Source: an uncultured Ruminococcus sp. (GTDB taxonomy: Bacteria > Bacillota > Clostridia > Oscillospirales > Acutalibacteraceae). Taken from it: a stretch of 64,000 nucleotides of DNA. Numbering within the stretch: position 1 is the stretch's first letter; each line of letters begins with the position of its first letter. Under the pieces are notes generated by a model that did no database searches, had not been told where the DNA came from, and saw nothing but the letters and a program-made list of their open reading frames with translations. Shown here one piece after another: positions 1-8,727 of the stretch. A program made the position numbers and the translations under genes. Where the stretch lies: NCBI GenBank assembly GCA_958403905.1, contig CATXZD010000004.1, positions 1 to 64,000 on the forward strand, given 5' to 3'.

Positions 1-9
1 TAATGCCAT
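1..9 (-). CDS. Start of a gene running off the left edge
   Basis: Only the first three codons (Met-Ala-Leu) are inside the window. The ATG is preceded on the minus strand by a strong AGGAGG-type ribosome-binding site about nine bases away, and a good sigma-A promoter lies 40 to 70 bases upstream. This marks a genuine gene start. The product cannot be identified from three codons. Confidence 0.7.
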
Positions 10-49
10 TATAAAATTCCTCCAATAGTTAATTTATAAATATCACTTT

Positions 50-78
50 ATTATATCACAACATTTTGTTTTTGCCAA
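50..78 (-). promoter_or_regulatory. Sigma-A promoter for the left-edge gene
   Basis: On the minus strand TTGGCA (78-73) is followed by a 17-base spacer and TATAAT (55-50). The gene start lies about 40 bases downstream, with its ribosome-binding site between. The match to consensus is very good. It reads away from the phosphoesterase stop, so the edge gene appears to be a separate transcription unit. Confidence 0.75.
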
Positions 79-99
79 TAGATAAAATAAATAAATTAT

Positions 100-789
100 T
101 TACCTAACCAAAATCGGCATAAACGAAACTTTATCACAGGAAATCAACTTTAAATCTATTCCCTTATAATTGCCTTCAAAAGCGCTGTTTATTCCGCGCT
201 GACCGTGGATATGGCCGTAATAGCATTTTTTAATGTTGTAATTCAAAAGGACACTGACTATTTCTTTGCATTCAATCCCGCCGAAAACAGGCGGATAATG
301 AAGAAAAACAACAGGAGTTCTTCCCGTTTTTAACGCACTCTCAATTGATACAGTCAATCTTCCGATTTCACGATTGAGCACCTTAATGTCTTTTGGTGTA
401 TCATTTTCAAGAAACCATCCTCTTGTGCCGCATACTGCGTAATCACCGCACACATATGAGTTATTGAAAAGAACAGAGATTGAATTCAGCGAATTTTGAG
501 TAAGAAACTTGTCAATTTTACTCTTTGTTCCCCACCAATAGTCATGATTTCCTTTTAATAATATCTTTTTTCCAGGCAAATTGTCGATAAACCTAAAATC
601 AACGTAGGTTTCTTCAAGTTTCATTGCCCAGGAAATATCACCGGCTATAACAACAGTATCGTTATCTGTTACAATACTTTTCCAGTTTTTTTCAAGTCTT
701 TGCGTGTAATCATTCCACCCAGCAAAGATATCCATAGGCTTATCCTCACCAAGTGAAAGATGTAAATCCGCAATAGCAAACAAAGACAT
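100..789 (-). CDS. Calcineurin-like metallophosphoesterase
   Basis: A 229-residue cytosolic enzyme of the binuclear-metal phosphoesterase superfamily. The metal-binding motifs appear in order: D8-x-H10 in ADLHL, G50-D51, GNHD at 80-83, H164 in LHYPP, and GHIHG at 192-196. The family hydrolyses phosphomono- or diesters, and the true substrate cannot be read from the sequence. The start codon shares one base with the thrC stop (TAATG), so the gene is translationally coupled to threonine synthase in a two-gene unit. A link to threonine metabolism is not evident. Confidence 0.88.
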   Translation of the reverse strand: MSLFAIADLHLSLGEDKPMDIFAGWNDYTQRLEKNWKSIVTDNDTVVIAGDISWAMKLEETYVDFRFIDNLPGKKILLKGNHDYWWGTKSKIDKFLTQNSLNSISVLFNNSYVCGDYAVCGTRGWFLENDTPKDIKVLNREIGRLTVSIESALKTGRTPVVFLHYPPVFGGIECKEIVSVLLNYNIKKCYYGHIHGQRGINSAFEGNYKGIDLKLISCDKVSFMPILVR

Positions 790-2297
790 TATTCTATATT
801 GAGTGCCTTAAGCACATAATCCTGCATTTCATTAACTTCGGTGACGTCTGAAAAACGTGAAGTTTTATTTTTAAGACCTGCAAGAGGTGCAGGAACAGCC
901 ATTCCTGTAATTTCGTTGAGCCTGTCAACCATTTCAAATTCTGTTTCGGGAAGCTCTGTTTCGGGAGCTACTGCCTGTAATACAGACTTTGAGAACTTAT
1001 ATGGGCTTGCAGTTGAAACAATTACCGCAGGAGTACTATCCCCTGTTTCGTTAACATACTGCTCATAAACATTTACTGCAACAGCTGTGTGCGTATCACA
1101 GAGATAATTATCCTGCTCAAACAGCTTGCTTATTGTAGATTTTGTCTGAACATCATCACAAGAGCCGCCAAAGAACTTGTCCTTAATTACATTCTTTACT
1201 TCGTCTGTAACCTCATACTTACCCTCTGATTTAAGCTTATTCATCCAATCTCTTGTTGTTACATCGCTATCGCTCGAGAGATTGTATAAAAGGCGTTCAA
1301 GATTACTTGAAACAAGAATATCCATTGAGGGTGAAATTGTAGTATAAAAACGTCTGTTTTTATCATATACACCTGTTTTTATAAAGTCAGTAAGAACATT
1401 ATTTGAGTTTGAAGCGCAGATGAACTTATTAATCGGAAGTCCCATAAGGCTTGCATAGTATGATGCAAGGATATTACCAAAGTTACCTGTAGGAACAACA
1501 ACATTAATTTTATCACCAAGTGCAATTTTTCCTGAATTTACCATATCGCAGTATGCAGAAATATAATAAACAATCTGTGGAAGAAGTCTACCCCAGTTAA
1601 TGGAGTTAGCAGATGAGAAAAGCATATTATTTTCCGCAAGCTTTTCAGAGACTTCAGGCGTAGTAAAAATTCTCTTTACACCTGTCTGAGCATCATCAAA
1701 GTTGCCTTTTATAGCGCAAACGTTAACATTTGTACCCTCCTGCGTGTTCATCTGATGCTTCTGCATTGGGCTTACACCGTCAACAGGATAGAATACGAGA
1801 ATTTTTGTATGGTCAACATCCTTAAAACCTTCAAGAGCAGCCTTACCTGTATCGCCGGATGTTGCAACAAGAATTACTGCGTCTTTACCGTCATAAGTCT
1901 TTTTGAGTGACTTTGTGAGAAGATGCGGAAGAATCTGAAGTGCCATATCCTTAAATGCACACGTCGGGCCGTGCCAGAGCTCAAGAATATTTAGCGTCTT
2001 GTCATTTAGATTACAGGTTTTCAGAGGAGCAGGATTTTCTCCGTCAAACTTTTCAGAAGTGTATGCTTTTTCAACGCAATCATTAATTTCTTCCTCTGTA
2101 AAGTCAGTAAGAAAATCAGAGAAAACCTTTTTGGCTCTGCCCTTATAGTCAGTTTTTAAAAGAGCCTTGAACGTGTTCTCATCGTATTTTGGAAACTCCT
2201 GCGGAACAAACAAGCCGCCATCTTTTGAAATTCCCTGTGCGATTGCCTGAGCTGAGGAAACAACTTCCGCAGCATTTTGTGTGCTGTTGTATAACAT
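789..2297 (-). CDS. thrC: Threonine synthase
   Basis: A PLP-dependent enzyme converting O-phosphohomoserine to threonine, the last step of threonine synthesis. It has 502 residues, typical of the long class with a separate N-terminal domain. The Schiff-base lysine is K116 in AFKDMAL, and the phosphate/PLP-binding SGDTG loop is at 147-151. A GAAAGGAAG ribosome-binding site precedes the ATG. A consensus-like promoter sits in the 3' end of the preceding dipeptidase gene, so thrC and the phosphoesterase can be transcribed separately. No attenuator or riboswitch is visible in the roughly 70-base leader. Confidence 0.95.
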   Translation of the reverse strand: MLYNSTQNAAEVVSSAQAIAQGISKDGGLFVPQEFPKYDENTFKALLKTDYKGRAKKVFSDFLTDFTEEEINDCVEKAYTSEKFDGENPAPLKTCNLNDKTLNILELWHGPTCAFKDMALQILPHLLTKSLKKTYDGKDAVILVATSGDTGKAALEGFKDVDHTKILVFYPVDGVSPMQKHQMNTQEGTNVNVCAIKGNFDDAQTGVKRIFTTPEVSEKLAENNMLFSSANSINWGRLLPQIVYYISAYCDMVNSGKIALGDKINVVVPTGNFGNILASYYASLMGLPINKFICASNSNNVLTDFIKTGVYDKNRRFYTTISPSMDILVSSNLERLLYNLSSDSDVTTRDWMNKLKSEGKYEVTDEVKNVIKDKFFGGSCDDVQTKSTISKLFEQDNYLCDTHTAVAVNVYEQYVNETGDSTPAVIVSTASPYKFSKSVLQAVAPETELPETEFEMVDRLNEITGMAVPAPLAGLKNKTSRFSDVTEVNEMQDYVLKALNIE

Positions 2298-2374
2298 TGA
2301 AATCTTCCTTTCAAATGACTTTCATACTAATAAAAAAGTAACTAAATATCTCTTTATCAGTATAAACTTAGAAT

Positions 2375-2403
2375 ATTTTACTACATAATTCGCTTGTTGT
2401 CAA
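2375..2403 (-). promoter_or_regulatory. Sigma-A promoter for thrC
   Basis: Minus-strand TTGACA (2403-2398), 17-base spacer, TAAAAT (2380-2375). The -35 element lies inside the last codons of the dipeptidase gene. Transcription would start about 70 bases before the thrC ATG. Confidence 0.6.
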
Positions 2404-3319
2404 AGTTTTCAAAGAAATTAAGAGCATTTTCGTAAAAAATCTTTCTTATTATGCTTTCTTTATAATTATATTTCAAAAGTATCTCGTAAATTTCGGCTAA
2501 ACTCTCGCTTCCTGTTATGTCATAAGGCAGATTACAGCCGTCAAAATCAGTGCCGATGCAAATGGTATTTTCACCGCCGAGTGATAAAAATTTATCAATA
2601 TGTTTTACCAAATCGTATTTACTTGCCTTATCTGAAAAATTGTTTAGAAAATCTCTATGAAAATTAATACCGACAATTCCTTTTTTATTTTTTATAATAT
2701 TAAACTGTTCGTCAGTTAGATTGCGCCTGTGGTTTGTGACAGAACGTGAATTTGAATGTGTTGCAATAAAAGGTCGTGTTGCTGTTTCAGCAACATCATA
2801 AAAAAGCTTTTCGCTTGCATGTGAAACGTCAACTGCTATGCTGTACTTCTCCATTTCTGAAACTACTTTCTTACCGAAATTGGTAATTCCACTTGGACGC
2901 AGTACATCTGCGCCGTCGCCAACAATGTTTGAGGCATTCCACGTAAGCGTTATAATTCTTACGCCGAGTTTTGAAAATTTTTCAACATTTTCTATTTTAC
3001 CATTTAAAGCAGATGAGTTTTCAATTGTAAAGAGCGCAGAATTCACGTTACTTTTAAAAGAATCGTAAATGCTTTCTCCTTGTTCAATAAATTTAATTCC
3101 AAGCCTTTTGCACTCAAAAGTAAGTTTTTTATATGCAGAATAAAAAATCTTTTCTGCTTTTTCGGGTGCATAATCATCGGGAATCCAGATTGCATAGCAC
3201 TGTATTCTTTTGTCGTTTTCATTCAACACCTGACTGACTTGCATTGAACTATCGTCAAGCGGCAAATTTTGAGTAATGGCCTTATATAATGTATCACAAT
3301 GAAGGTCAAAAAGATTCAT
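2381..3319 (-). CDS. Membrane dipeptidase (M19 renal dipeptidase family)
   Basis: A 312-residue zinc peptidase of family M19, which splits dipeptides including those with a D-amino acid. Metal ligands fit the family: H7 and D9 in DLHCDT, E100 in FTIEN, H167 in DVSH and H188 in ATHSN, with D258 in GTDFDG as the likely proton acceptor. A longer reading frame reaches 3367, but the ATG at 3319 is preceded by AGGAG nine bases upstream and starts right after the yraN stop. The longer N-terminus is therefore rejected. No signal peptide is seen, so it probably acts in the cytoplasm. It is the last gene of the lepB-rbgA-rnhB-yraN run. Confidence 0.88.
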   Translation of the reverse strand: MNLFDLHCDTLYKAITQNLPLDDSSMQVSQVLNENDKRIQCYAIWIPDDYAPEKAEKIFYSAYKKLTFECKRLGIKFIEQGESIYDSFKSNVNSALFTIENSSALNGKIENVEKFSKLGVRIITLTWNASNIVGDGADVLRPSGITNFGKKVVSEMEKYSIAVDVSHASEKLFYDVAETATRPFIATHSNSRSVTNHRRNLTDEQFNIIKNKKGIVGINFHRDFLNNFSDKASKYDLVKHIDKFLSLGGENTICIGTDFDGCNLPYDITGSESLAEIYEILLKYNYKESIIRKIFYENALNFFENFDNKRIM

Positions 3320-3329
3320 CGCCGGTCTC

Positions 3330-3698
3330 CTATTCAAAAGCGCCTTTAATATAATTAATATTAACAAGTTTTAAATTATCAGGGTTAACATAAACCTCGC
3401 ATACATCAAAGCGGCAGTATTTTTCTGTTTCGTTTTCAGATAAATACATTGACGCCGTTTTTATGATTTTAAGTTGTTTTTTTCGGTTGACTGCCTCTGC
3501 TGCCAATATCATAGAATTGGTATGACGTGTTTTAACTTCTATAAAAACAACGTAGTATTTATTCTCTGCTATAATATCGATTTCACCGTATCTCTTTCGG
3601 TAATTTCTTTCTAATATCTTGTAATGCTTCTTTTTTAGAAATTTAGCAACGTAATCCTCGCCAATTTGTCCTATACTTTGTGTAGAAAACTTTTTCAT
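3330..3698 (-). CDS. yraN: YraN family (UPF0102) nuclease-fold protein
   Basis: A 122-residue protein of the UPF0102 family, with the restriction-endonuclease-like fold. The PD-(D/E)xK motif is visible: the Asp of GEIDII, then Glu and Lys of FIEVKTR. Biochemical function is poorly defined. It overlaps the end of rnhB by four bases. The rnhB-yraN pairing is conserved in many bacteria, so a role in nucleic-acid processing is likely but inferred. Confidence 0.85.
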   Translation of the reverse strand: MKKFSTQSIGQIGEDYVAKFLKKKHYKILERNYRKRYGEIDIIAENKYYVVFIEVKTRHTNSMILAAEAVNRKKQLKIIKTASMYLSENETEKYCRFDVCEVYVNPDNLKLVNINYIKGAFE

Positions 3699-4294
3699 TT
3701 CAGTATCTTAGTAAGAAAGCTCATTCTATGATACGGACACGGACCGTATTTTAGAATTGCTTCTCTGTGCGCAGCCGTCCCGTATCCCTTGTGTTTATCA
3801 AACTGGTATTGCGGATATTCTTTTGCATATTCATAAAGGAGTCTGTCTCTTGAAACCTTGGCAAGTATTGACGCACAAGCAATTGACATAGATTTGGCGT
3901 CACCCTTTATAATAGTTTCACCGTCAATATCAAGCTGAGGCATTTTATTTCCGTCAATCATAGCATAATCAGCTTTAACATCAAGACCTTCAACAGCTCT
4001 TTTCATAGCAAGCATAGTTGCATTCAAGATATTAATACTTTCAATTTCTTCAACGCTTGCGTACGCTATACAATATGAAACAGCAGTTTCCTTTATTACA
4101 TCGAAAAGTGCTTCACGCTTTTTCTCGCTGAGTTTTTTGGAATCATTCACTCCATCAATAAAAGTATTTGCAGGTAAAATTACCGCAGCGGCACAAACAG
4201 GACCTGCAAGAGGCCCCCTGCCTGCTTCGTCAACTCCGCAAATCGCTTTATATCCCTTTGATAAAGCATTTTGTTCGTATTCAATCCAATTCAT
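3695..4294 (-). CDS. rnhB: Ribonuclease HII
   Basis: A cytosolic endonuclease that cuts RNA in RNA/DNA hybrids and starts removal of misincorporated ribonucleotides. The 199-residue length is typical. The N-terminal [14 protein letters not shown] signature supplies D22 and E23, and further acidic active-site residues are D114 in MIDGNK and D132 in KGDAKS. The gene overlaps rbgA and yraN by four bases each, so the three are translationally coupled, as in many Firmicutes. Confidence 0.96.
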   Translation of the reverse strand: MNWIEYEQNALSKGYKAICGVDEAGRGPLAGPVCAAAVILPANTFIDGVNDSKKLSEKKREALFDVIKETAVSYCIAYASVEEIESINILNATMLAMKRAVEGLDVKADYAMIDGNKMPQLDIDGETIIKGDAKSMSIACASILAKVSRDRLLYEYAKEYPQYQFDKHKGYGTAAHREAILKYGPCPYHRMSFLTKILK

Positions 4295-5196
4295 TTTAAC
4301 ACCCCATTAGGCATTTCAACTGTAATTCTTCCGAGCTTTGCGCTTCTGAACTCATCAAGCAGCATAATGGCAGCCCTTTCGGTATTGACTTCTCCGCCTG
4401 AAATGAGCATACCTCTTTTTTTAGCAATTATTTTTAGCAATTCATAAGAATCAATACTGTCAAAGTTCTTTTCTTCGAGTTTAAAACGTGAAATAAAGTC
4501 GGCAGGCTTGAGTTCTTTTAAAAAGTCAAGCAGTCTTATCGCCAAAAGCTCAATATCAAGAATCTGGTCCTTAACCGCTCCGGTAAACGCAAGATGTTCA
4601 CCGACAATTTTATCATTGAATTTTGGCCACAAAACACCCGGAGTATCAAGCATTTCTAAATTTTTTGCAATTGTAAACCATTGATTGCCTCGTGTAACAC
4701 CCGGTCTGTCTTCAACCTTTGCTCGATTTTGCTTTGCAATTTTATTAATAAAAGATGATTTTCCAACATTTGGTATTCCCACTATCATAATCCTCATGGT
4801 AGGGTTAATCATTCCCTTTAATTTAAGACGATTGATTCTTTCACTCATAACCTTATTGACGGCAGGGGCAAATTTATTAAGTCCTTTTCCGCTTTTGCAG
4901 TCAACAGCAATTGCAGTTATTCCCTGCTTTTCAAAATGGTCAATCCACATTTTTGTTGCAGTTAGATTAGCCATATCGCATTTATTAAGTAAAATTATTC
5001 TCGGCTTGTTTTGAATTAGCTTTGCAAGGTCGGGGTTTCGGCTGCTAATAGGTATTCTTGCATCTATTATCTCAGCAACAGTGTCTACAAGTTTTAAGCT
5101 TGCCTGAATCTGTCGTTTTGTCTTGGTCATATGACCGGGAAACCACTGTATATTCTGCATTTCGCTCATTTTAATTGCCATAGCCTTTCTGCCCAC
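4291..5196 (-). CDS. rbgA: Ribosome biogenesis GTPase RbgA (YlqF)
   Basis: A circularly permuted GTPase needed for late 50S subunit assembly. The permuted order is visible: G4 (LLNKCD) comes before G1 (GIPNVGKSS) and G3 (LDTPG). The N-terminal [10 protein letters not shown] is the family hallmark, and a C-terminal RNA-binding ANTAR-like domain follows. Length is 301 residues from a GTG at 5196. ATGs at 5181, 5169 and 5160 are alternatives, and no candidate has a well-placed ribosome-binding site, so the exact start is unsure. It is followed directly by rnhB. Confidence 0.93.
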   Translation of the reverse strand: MGRKAMAIKMSEMQNIQWFPGHMTKTKRQIQASLKLVDTVAEIIDARIPISSRNPDLAKLIQNKPRIILLNKCDMANLTATKMWIDHFEKQGITAIAVDCKSGKGLNKFAPAVNKVMSERINRLKLKGMINPTMRIMIVGIPNVGKSSFINKIAKQNRAKVEDRPGVTRGNQWFTIAKNLEMLDTPGVLWPKFNDKIVGEHLAFTGAVKDQILDIELLAIRLLDFLKELKPADFISRFKLEEKNFDSIDSYELLKIIAKKRGMLISGGEVNTERAAIMLLDEFRSAKLGRITVEMPNGVLK

Positions 5197-5260
5197 AAAT
5201 AGTAATTAATTTCCTACAACCTTACTATGGGCGGATAAGGTGTAAATGGCAATTTAGCCA

Positions 5261-5334
5261 TCGCTCGCTGCCGCTTGCGGCAAACTGAGCGTGCAATATC
5301 GTGCAATATAATTTTTATAGTGTGAATTTTCACA
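5261..5334. repeat. Small palindromes and a decamer repeat between lepB and rbgA
   Basis: The 150-base gap contains TGCCGC-TT-GCGGCA (5269-5282) nested inside GCTC/GAGC arms, two tandem copies of GTGCAATAT (5291-5309), and TGTGAA-TT-TTCACA (5321-5334). No T-tract follows the GC-rich hairpin, so it is a poor terminator. TGTGAA-TT-TTCACA resembles a dimeric regulator site, but nothing identifies a protein. It might equally be a processing site between genes. Confidence 0.4.
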
Positions 5335-5346
5335 TTATATCATCCT

Positions 5347-5907
5347 TTAATATAGGTATTTTATTCTGTCAAACGGATAAAACACAAACTGTGCTTTTCC
5401 TATTATATCTTCGCAAGGGACTAAACCTATGCTTGAATCTCGGCTGTCAAGTGATATTCCCCTGTTGTCACCCATTACAAAAATATAGTTATCAGGAATT
5501 AAATAGGGAAACTTAAATTCATTTTCAGGCTTTTTCGTAAAAGACGAGATATAAGCTTCTTCAAGCATAACTCCGTCTACATACACATTGCCGGTTGAAT
5601 AATCTATTTCCAAAGTCTGTCCCTCGGTTGCAATCACTCGCTTAATTATTCTTTTCTCAATCATATTTTCAGCGTTGACGGCAACAATGTCACCCGACTT
5701 TGGAGTATAGTTAAAGCTTGTAAGAAGAATCTTATCACCGTCATGCAACGTTCCATACATAGAATTTCCGACTACATTAGCATCTCTTATAAAAAAAGTA
5801 AAAATAATTGACACTACGGCAAAAACAAAAATAACTGATTTTATTATTTCAAAAGAATAGCAGGTTATCTTGCTATGATTGTAGCTGCATTTAATTTTTT
5901 CTCTCAT
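5347..5907 (-). CDS. lepB: Type I signal peptidase (second of a tandem pair)
   Basis: A membrane-anchored serine protease (S26) that removes signal peptides from exported proteins. It has 186 residues: one N-terminal membrane segment (about 22-40), catalytic Ser49 in GNSM, general-base Lys89 in IIKRVIATEG, and the downstream MGDNRG box. The ATG at 5907 has GGAGG five bases upstream, so the extra 17 residues of the longer frame are rejected. It lies directly downstream of a close paralogue. Two copies suggest either divided substrates or a sporulation-specific role for one. Confidence 0.92.
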   Translation of the reverse strand: MREKIKCSYNHSKITCYSFEIIKSVIFVFAVVSIIFTFFIRDANVVGNSMYGTLHDGDKILLTSFNYTPKSGDIVAVNAENMIEKRIIKRVIATEGQTLEIDYSTGNVYVDGVMLEEAYISSFTKKPENEFKFPYLIPDNYIFVMGDNRGISLDSRDSSIGLVPCEDIIGKAQFVFYPFDRIKYLY

Positions 5908-5997
5908 GTATTCCTCCGATAAAAGTAAAAGCTTATTTCTATTATAAAACAGAAACAAGCTTAATACAATACAAAATTAAAATATAAAATTAATAAA

Positions 5998-6675
5998 TCA
6001 GTAAAGATATCCGAAATCACTGAACGGGAAAGCAACAAACTGTGCCTTACCGATTACATTTTCAACGTCAATAAGACCTATTTCGGTTCTGCGGCTGTCG
6101 AGAGATACTTTTCTATTGTCACCCATAACAAAAACCTTGCCTTCCGGTACAACCTCGGGAATTTCATAGTCGCCGTAATTTCCTGCAAAAGTAGAATCAT
6201 TTATGTAAGGCTCATTAAGAACAACGCCGTCTACGATTATTCTGTCATTTTCATAATCGAGTTTAATCGTTTGTCCTTCTGTTGCAATGACTCTCTTAAT
6301 AATCGGATTAACATACTCAGCGCCGTGAGAAATAACAACAATATCTCCGTCTTTTGGAGTATAGAAAAGATTTGTTACAATAACCTTGTCTTTAGACTCA
6401 AGGGTGCTTTCCATTGAAGTTCCGTCAACGTCAACTAAACGAAAAACAAATGTAAGACATATCACAACAATAGAAATTGCAAAAAGTATGCAACGTATCC
6501 AATCGTAGAATCCTGAAATCGCTCCTTCGGATTTCATTGCGATAAACTGACCGTCACTAAAATTATCAGATTTATCTTTAAAATAAATATCCGGATTTAG
6601 TTCGGCAGAAAGCTCAATATCATCCTTGTTAAAAGTTTCGTTTAGATTTTCATCATATGTATTTTTTACGCTCAA
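5998..6675 (-). CDS. lepB: Type I signal peptidase (first of a tandem pair)
   Basis: A paralogue of the following gene with a longer, acidic cytoplasmic N-terminus of about 60 residues before the membrane segment. Catalytic Ser is in DGTSM and Lys in IIKRVIATEG (S90 and K130 if counted from the GTG at 6684). The MGDNRK box is present. The TTG at 6675 has AGGTGA five bases upstream and is preferred over GTG at 6684. A strong terminator separates it from rplS, so its transcription depends on read-through or an unseen promoter. Confidence 0.9.
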   Translation of the reverse strand: MSVKNTYDENLNETFNKDDIELSAELNPDIYFKDKSDNFSDGQFIAMKSEGAISGFYDWIRCILFAISIVVICLTFVFRLVDVDGTSMESTLESKDKVIVTNLFYTPKDGDIVVISHGAEYVNPIIKRVIATEGQTIKLDYENDRIIVDGVVLNEPYINDSTFAGNYGDYEIPEVVPEGKVFVMGDNRKVSLDSRRTEIGLIDVENVIGKAQFVAFPFSDFGYLY

Positions 6676-6700
6676 TTTATTCACCTGCTGAAAGTAAAGT

Positions 6701-6726
6701 AAAAAAGGGACTTTTCAGTCCCCTTT
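6701..6726 (-). terminator. Rho-independent terminator after rplS
   Basis: On the minus strand GGGACT-GAAA-AGTCCC is followed by six Ts, with extra A-T pairs extending the stem. The GAAA tetraloop, short GC-rich stem and T-tract are textbook. It ends the rplS transcript before the signal peptidase genes. Confidence 0.9.
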
Positions 6727-6741
6727 TTAAACATTAAAGAA

Positions 6742-7089
6742 TTACTTGCGAATCTGCTCTTTAACCTTAGCAGCCTTACCAACTCTATCACGGAGATAGT
6801 AGAGCTTACTTCTGCGAACCTTACCGTAACGAACAACCTGTACGTCTTTAACGTTGGGTGAATGAAGCGGGAACACTCTTTCAACACCTACGCCGTAAGC
6901 TACACGTCTTACAGTAAATGTTTCAGCTACGCCACTGCCTCTTTTAGCAATAACAGTACCCTCAAACATCTGGATTCTTTCTCTTTCGCCTTCGCGAATG
7001 TTTACTGATACCTTTACAGTATCACCGATGCTGAACTGAGGAGTAGTATCCTTAACAGAACCGGCAGCAATTGTTTTTAATGCGTCCAT
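6742..7089 (-). CDS. rplS: Ribosomal protein bL19
   Basis: A 115-residue protein of the large subunit at the 30S-50S interface. Recognised by [20 protein letters not shown] near the N-terminus and the basic [19 protein letters not shown]-terminus. It has a strong AGGAGG site, its own promoter, a structured 5' leader and a terminator directly after the stop, so it is a single-gene unit inside the larger cluster. Expression is probably set by the leader. Confidence 0.97.
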   Translation of the reverse strand: MDALKTIAAGSVKDTTPQFSIGDTVKVSVNIREGERERIQMFEGTVIAKRGSGVAETFTVRRVAYGVGVERVFPLHSPNVKDVQVVRYGKVRRSKLYYLRDRVGKAAKVKEQIRK

Positions 7090-7205
7090 TTTTTATCCTC
7101 CTAATTTTCCCGATATTCATACCTAAAGGCAGCGGACTATCAGCTTCAAAATGACGGCTAAGCCGTTATTTGAACCGCGTCGTGAGTAACGACGGTATCA
7201 AATGC
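7090..7205 (-). ncRNA. Structured 5' leader of rplS (L19-leader type)
   Basis: Between the promoter and rplS the RNA can form a long imperfect hairpin with AUUUGA/UCAAAU outer arms (7168-7203) and an inner UCGU/ACGA stem. A second hairpin, ACGGC-UUA-GCCGU, lies at 7154-7166. Autoregulatory L19 leaders are known in Firmicutes. I infer this is one from its position and structure; I could not compare it with a covariance model. Confidence 0.5.
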
Positions 7206-7211
7206 CTATTA

Positions 7212-7240
7212 ATAATATCATAAAAGAAATAATAATTCAA
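7212..7240 (-). promoter_or_regulatory. Sigma-A promoter for rplS
   Basis: Minus-strand TTGAAT (7240-7235), 17-base spacer, TATTAT (7217-7212). Start of transcription is expected near 7205, giving a leader of about 115 bases. Confidence 0.7.
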
Positions 7241-7263
7241 GCGTTTTTTCAAAAAAAAGAAAA

Positions 7264-8181
7264 TTATTTGCTTATATTATTAAGTTTAGTTATAAAATCA
7301 GTAAAATAATCAGGCAACTGTGAAATAAACTCTATATACTCGTCTGTTTTTGGGTGAACAAAGCCTATCTTACGAGCATGCAGACATTGACCAATAAAAG
7401 ACACCTTTTCATTTTTTACTCCGTATACGATATCTCCCGCAACAGGGTGGCCAAGATAAGCCATATGAACCCTAATTTGATGTGTTCTGCCCGTTTCAAG
7501 TATACACCTGATATGCGTATAGCCCTTATATCTTCTGATTACGGAATAATGGGTTACTGCATTTTTGCTGTTTTTAGCAGTAACGCACATTTTCTTTCTG
7601 TCATTGGGATTTCTTCCTATGGGTGCATCGACTACACCATCATCGTCTTTGAGGTTACCAAATACAACAGCCTCGTACTCTCTGGTAAAGGAATGGTCTT
7701 TAATCTGTTTTGCAAGATGAGTATGTGCAAAATCGTTTTTTGCAACTATAAGAAGACCGCTTGTATCCTTGTCAATACGATGAACAATTCCTGGTCTTAG
7801 AACACCGTTAATACCCGACAAACTGCTTCCGCAATGATATAAAAGAGCATTTACCAAAGTACCGTCATAATTGCCTGCAGCAGGATGAACTACCATTCCT
7901 TTGGGCTTGTTTACAACAAGCAGGTAATTATCCTCATATACGATATCAAGGGGTATATTTTCAGCCTTTGCTTCATAAGGAACAGGATCGGGAATCTGTA
8001 AAACTACGACATCGCCTTCTGAAAGCTTGTACTTTTTATCAACCAGCTTATCATTAACAGTAACGCCCGAATTTTCAATTAGATTCACAGCGGCACTTCG
8101 TGACAAACTAACATTAGCAACTGAAATAAACTTATCTAGTCTTATTCCGCTTTCATTACAAATCAATCTATGCTCAGTCAT
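7264..8181 (-). CDS. rluD: RluD-family 23S rRNA pseudouridine synthase
   Basis: Isomerises specific uridines in 23S rRNA to pseudouridine. Residues 10-70 form an S4 RNA-binding domain (RLDKFIS). The catalytic domain carries HRIDKDTSGLLIVAK with catalytic D137 and RTHQIRVH further on. Length (305) is normal. It overlaps the end of lspA by eight bases, the conserved lspA-rluD pairing of Firmicutes. Which uridines are modified cannot be told from sequence. Confidence 0.94.
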   Translation of the reverse strand: MTEHRLICNESGIRLDKFISVANVSLSRSAAVNLIENSGVTVNDKLVDKKYKLSEGDVVVLQIPDPVPYEAKAENIPLDIVYEDNYLLVVNKPKGMVVHPAAGNYDGTLVNALLYHCGSSLSGINGVLRPGIVHRIDKDTSGLLIVAKNDFAHTHLAKQIKDHSFTREYEAVVFGNLKDDDGVVDAPIGRNPNDRKKMCVTAKNSKNAVTHYSVIRRYKGYTHIRCILETGRTHQIRVHMAYLGHPVAGDIVYGVKNEKVSFIGQCLHARKIGFVHPKTDEYIEFISQLPDYFTDFITKLNNISK

Positions 8182-8656
8182 TTTTTATTTTCGCCTTTTT
8201 AGAACTGTCGAGTATATCGGATAAGAACAAAAGATAGATTACAAGCAGAATTGTGCCTGTTGTTATGCAATAGTCTGCAAAATTACATACCGGCGGAAAA
8301 AACGAAAGGCTTATATAATCAATTACATAACCGTAAAATATTCGGTCAATCAAGTTTCCTACGCCTCCGCCGATTATGAGAGCTGCACAAATATAGAAAA
8401 ACCTACCTTTCGGTCTTTTTTTGAACATATAAAAAATTATAATTGCAAGCAAAACGGACGTCAAGGCAATAAACAACCAGTGCATACCGGAAAACATTCC
8501 GAATGCAACGCCTTTATTTTCTACATATGTCAGACTAAACAAATTGTCAATCACGTTTACAGAACCTATAGGTTGAAGATATGCAGAAACAAAATATTTA
8601 ATTACCTGATCAATAACAACGAGCACTGCTCCGACTATAAGTGAAACAAACGGCAT
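8174..8656 (-). CDS. lspA: Lipoprotein signal peptidase (signal peptidase II)
   Basis: A four-helix membrane aspartyl protease that cleaves prolipoproteins after diacylglyceryl transfer. In the 160-residue form the catalytic pair is D104 in GNLIDRI and D128 in NFADY, and the conserved N-x-G of VENKGVAFG is present. The ATG at 8656 has GGAGG five bases upstream; the longer frame to 8704 lacks this and would start inside the terminator-like hairpin. One likely client, a small lipoprotein, is encoded at 58.7-59.0 kb. Confidence 0.94.
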   Translation of the reverse strand: MPFVSLIVGAVLVVIDQVIKYFVSAYLQPIGSVNVIDNLFSLTYVENKGVAFGMFSGMHWLFIALTSVLLAIIIFYMFKKRPKGRFFYICAALIIGGGVGNLIDRIFYGYVIDYISLSFFPPVCNFADYCITTGTILLVIYLLFLSDILDSSKKAKIKND

Positions 8657-8680
8657 AAGCCCCTCCAAAATGCTATTAGA

Positions 8681-8712
8681 ACAAATCGGTGTGATCAAAC
8701 ACACCGATTTGT
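8681..8712 (-). terminator. Long inverted repeat between ileS and lspA
   Basis: A perfect 13-base stem, ACAAATCGGTGTG and its complement, encloses a six-base loop. On the minus strand the T content after the stem is modest (TTCTAATA), so it may be a weak terminator, an attenuator, or an mRNA processing barrier that lowers lspA-rluD expression relative to ileS. Confidence 0.65.
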
Positions 8713-8727
8713 TTTAAATATTAGTAA

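Noticed and set aside
5301..5516. A 71-codon plus-strand frame over the end of lepB
   Set aside because: Antisense to a certain gene and lacking a ribosome-binding site.
6681..6887. A 68-codon minus-strand frame inside rplS
   Set aside because: Shifted frame of rplS that crosses its terminator.
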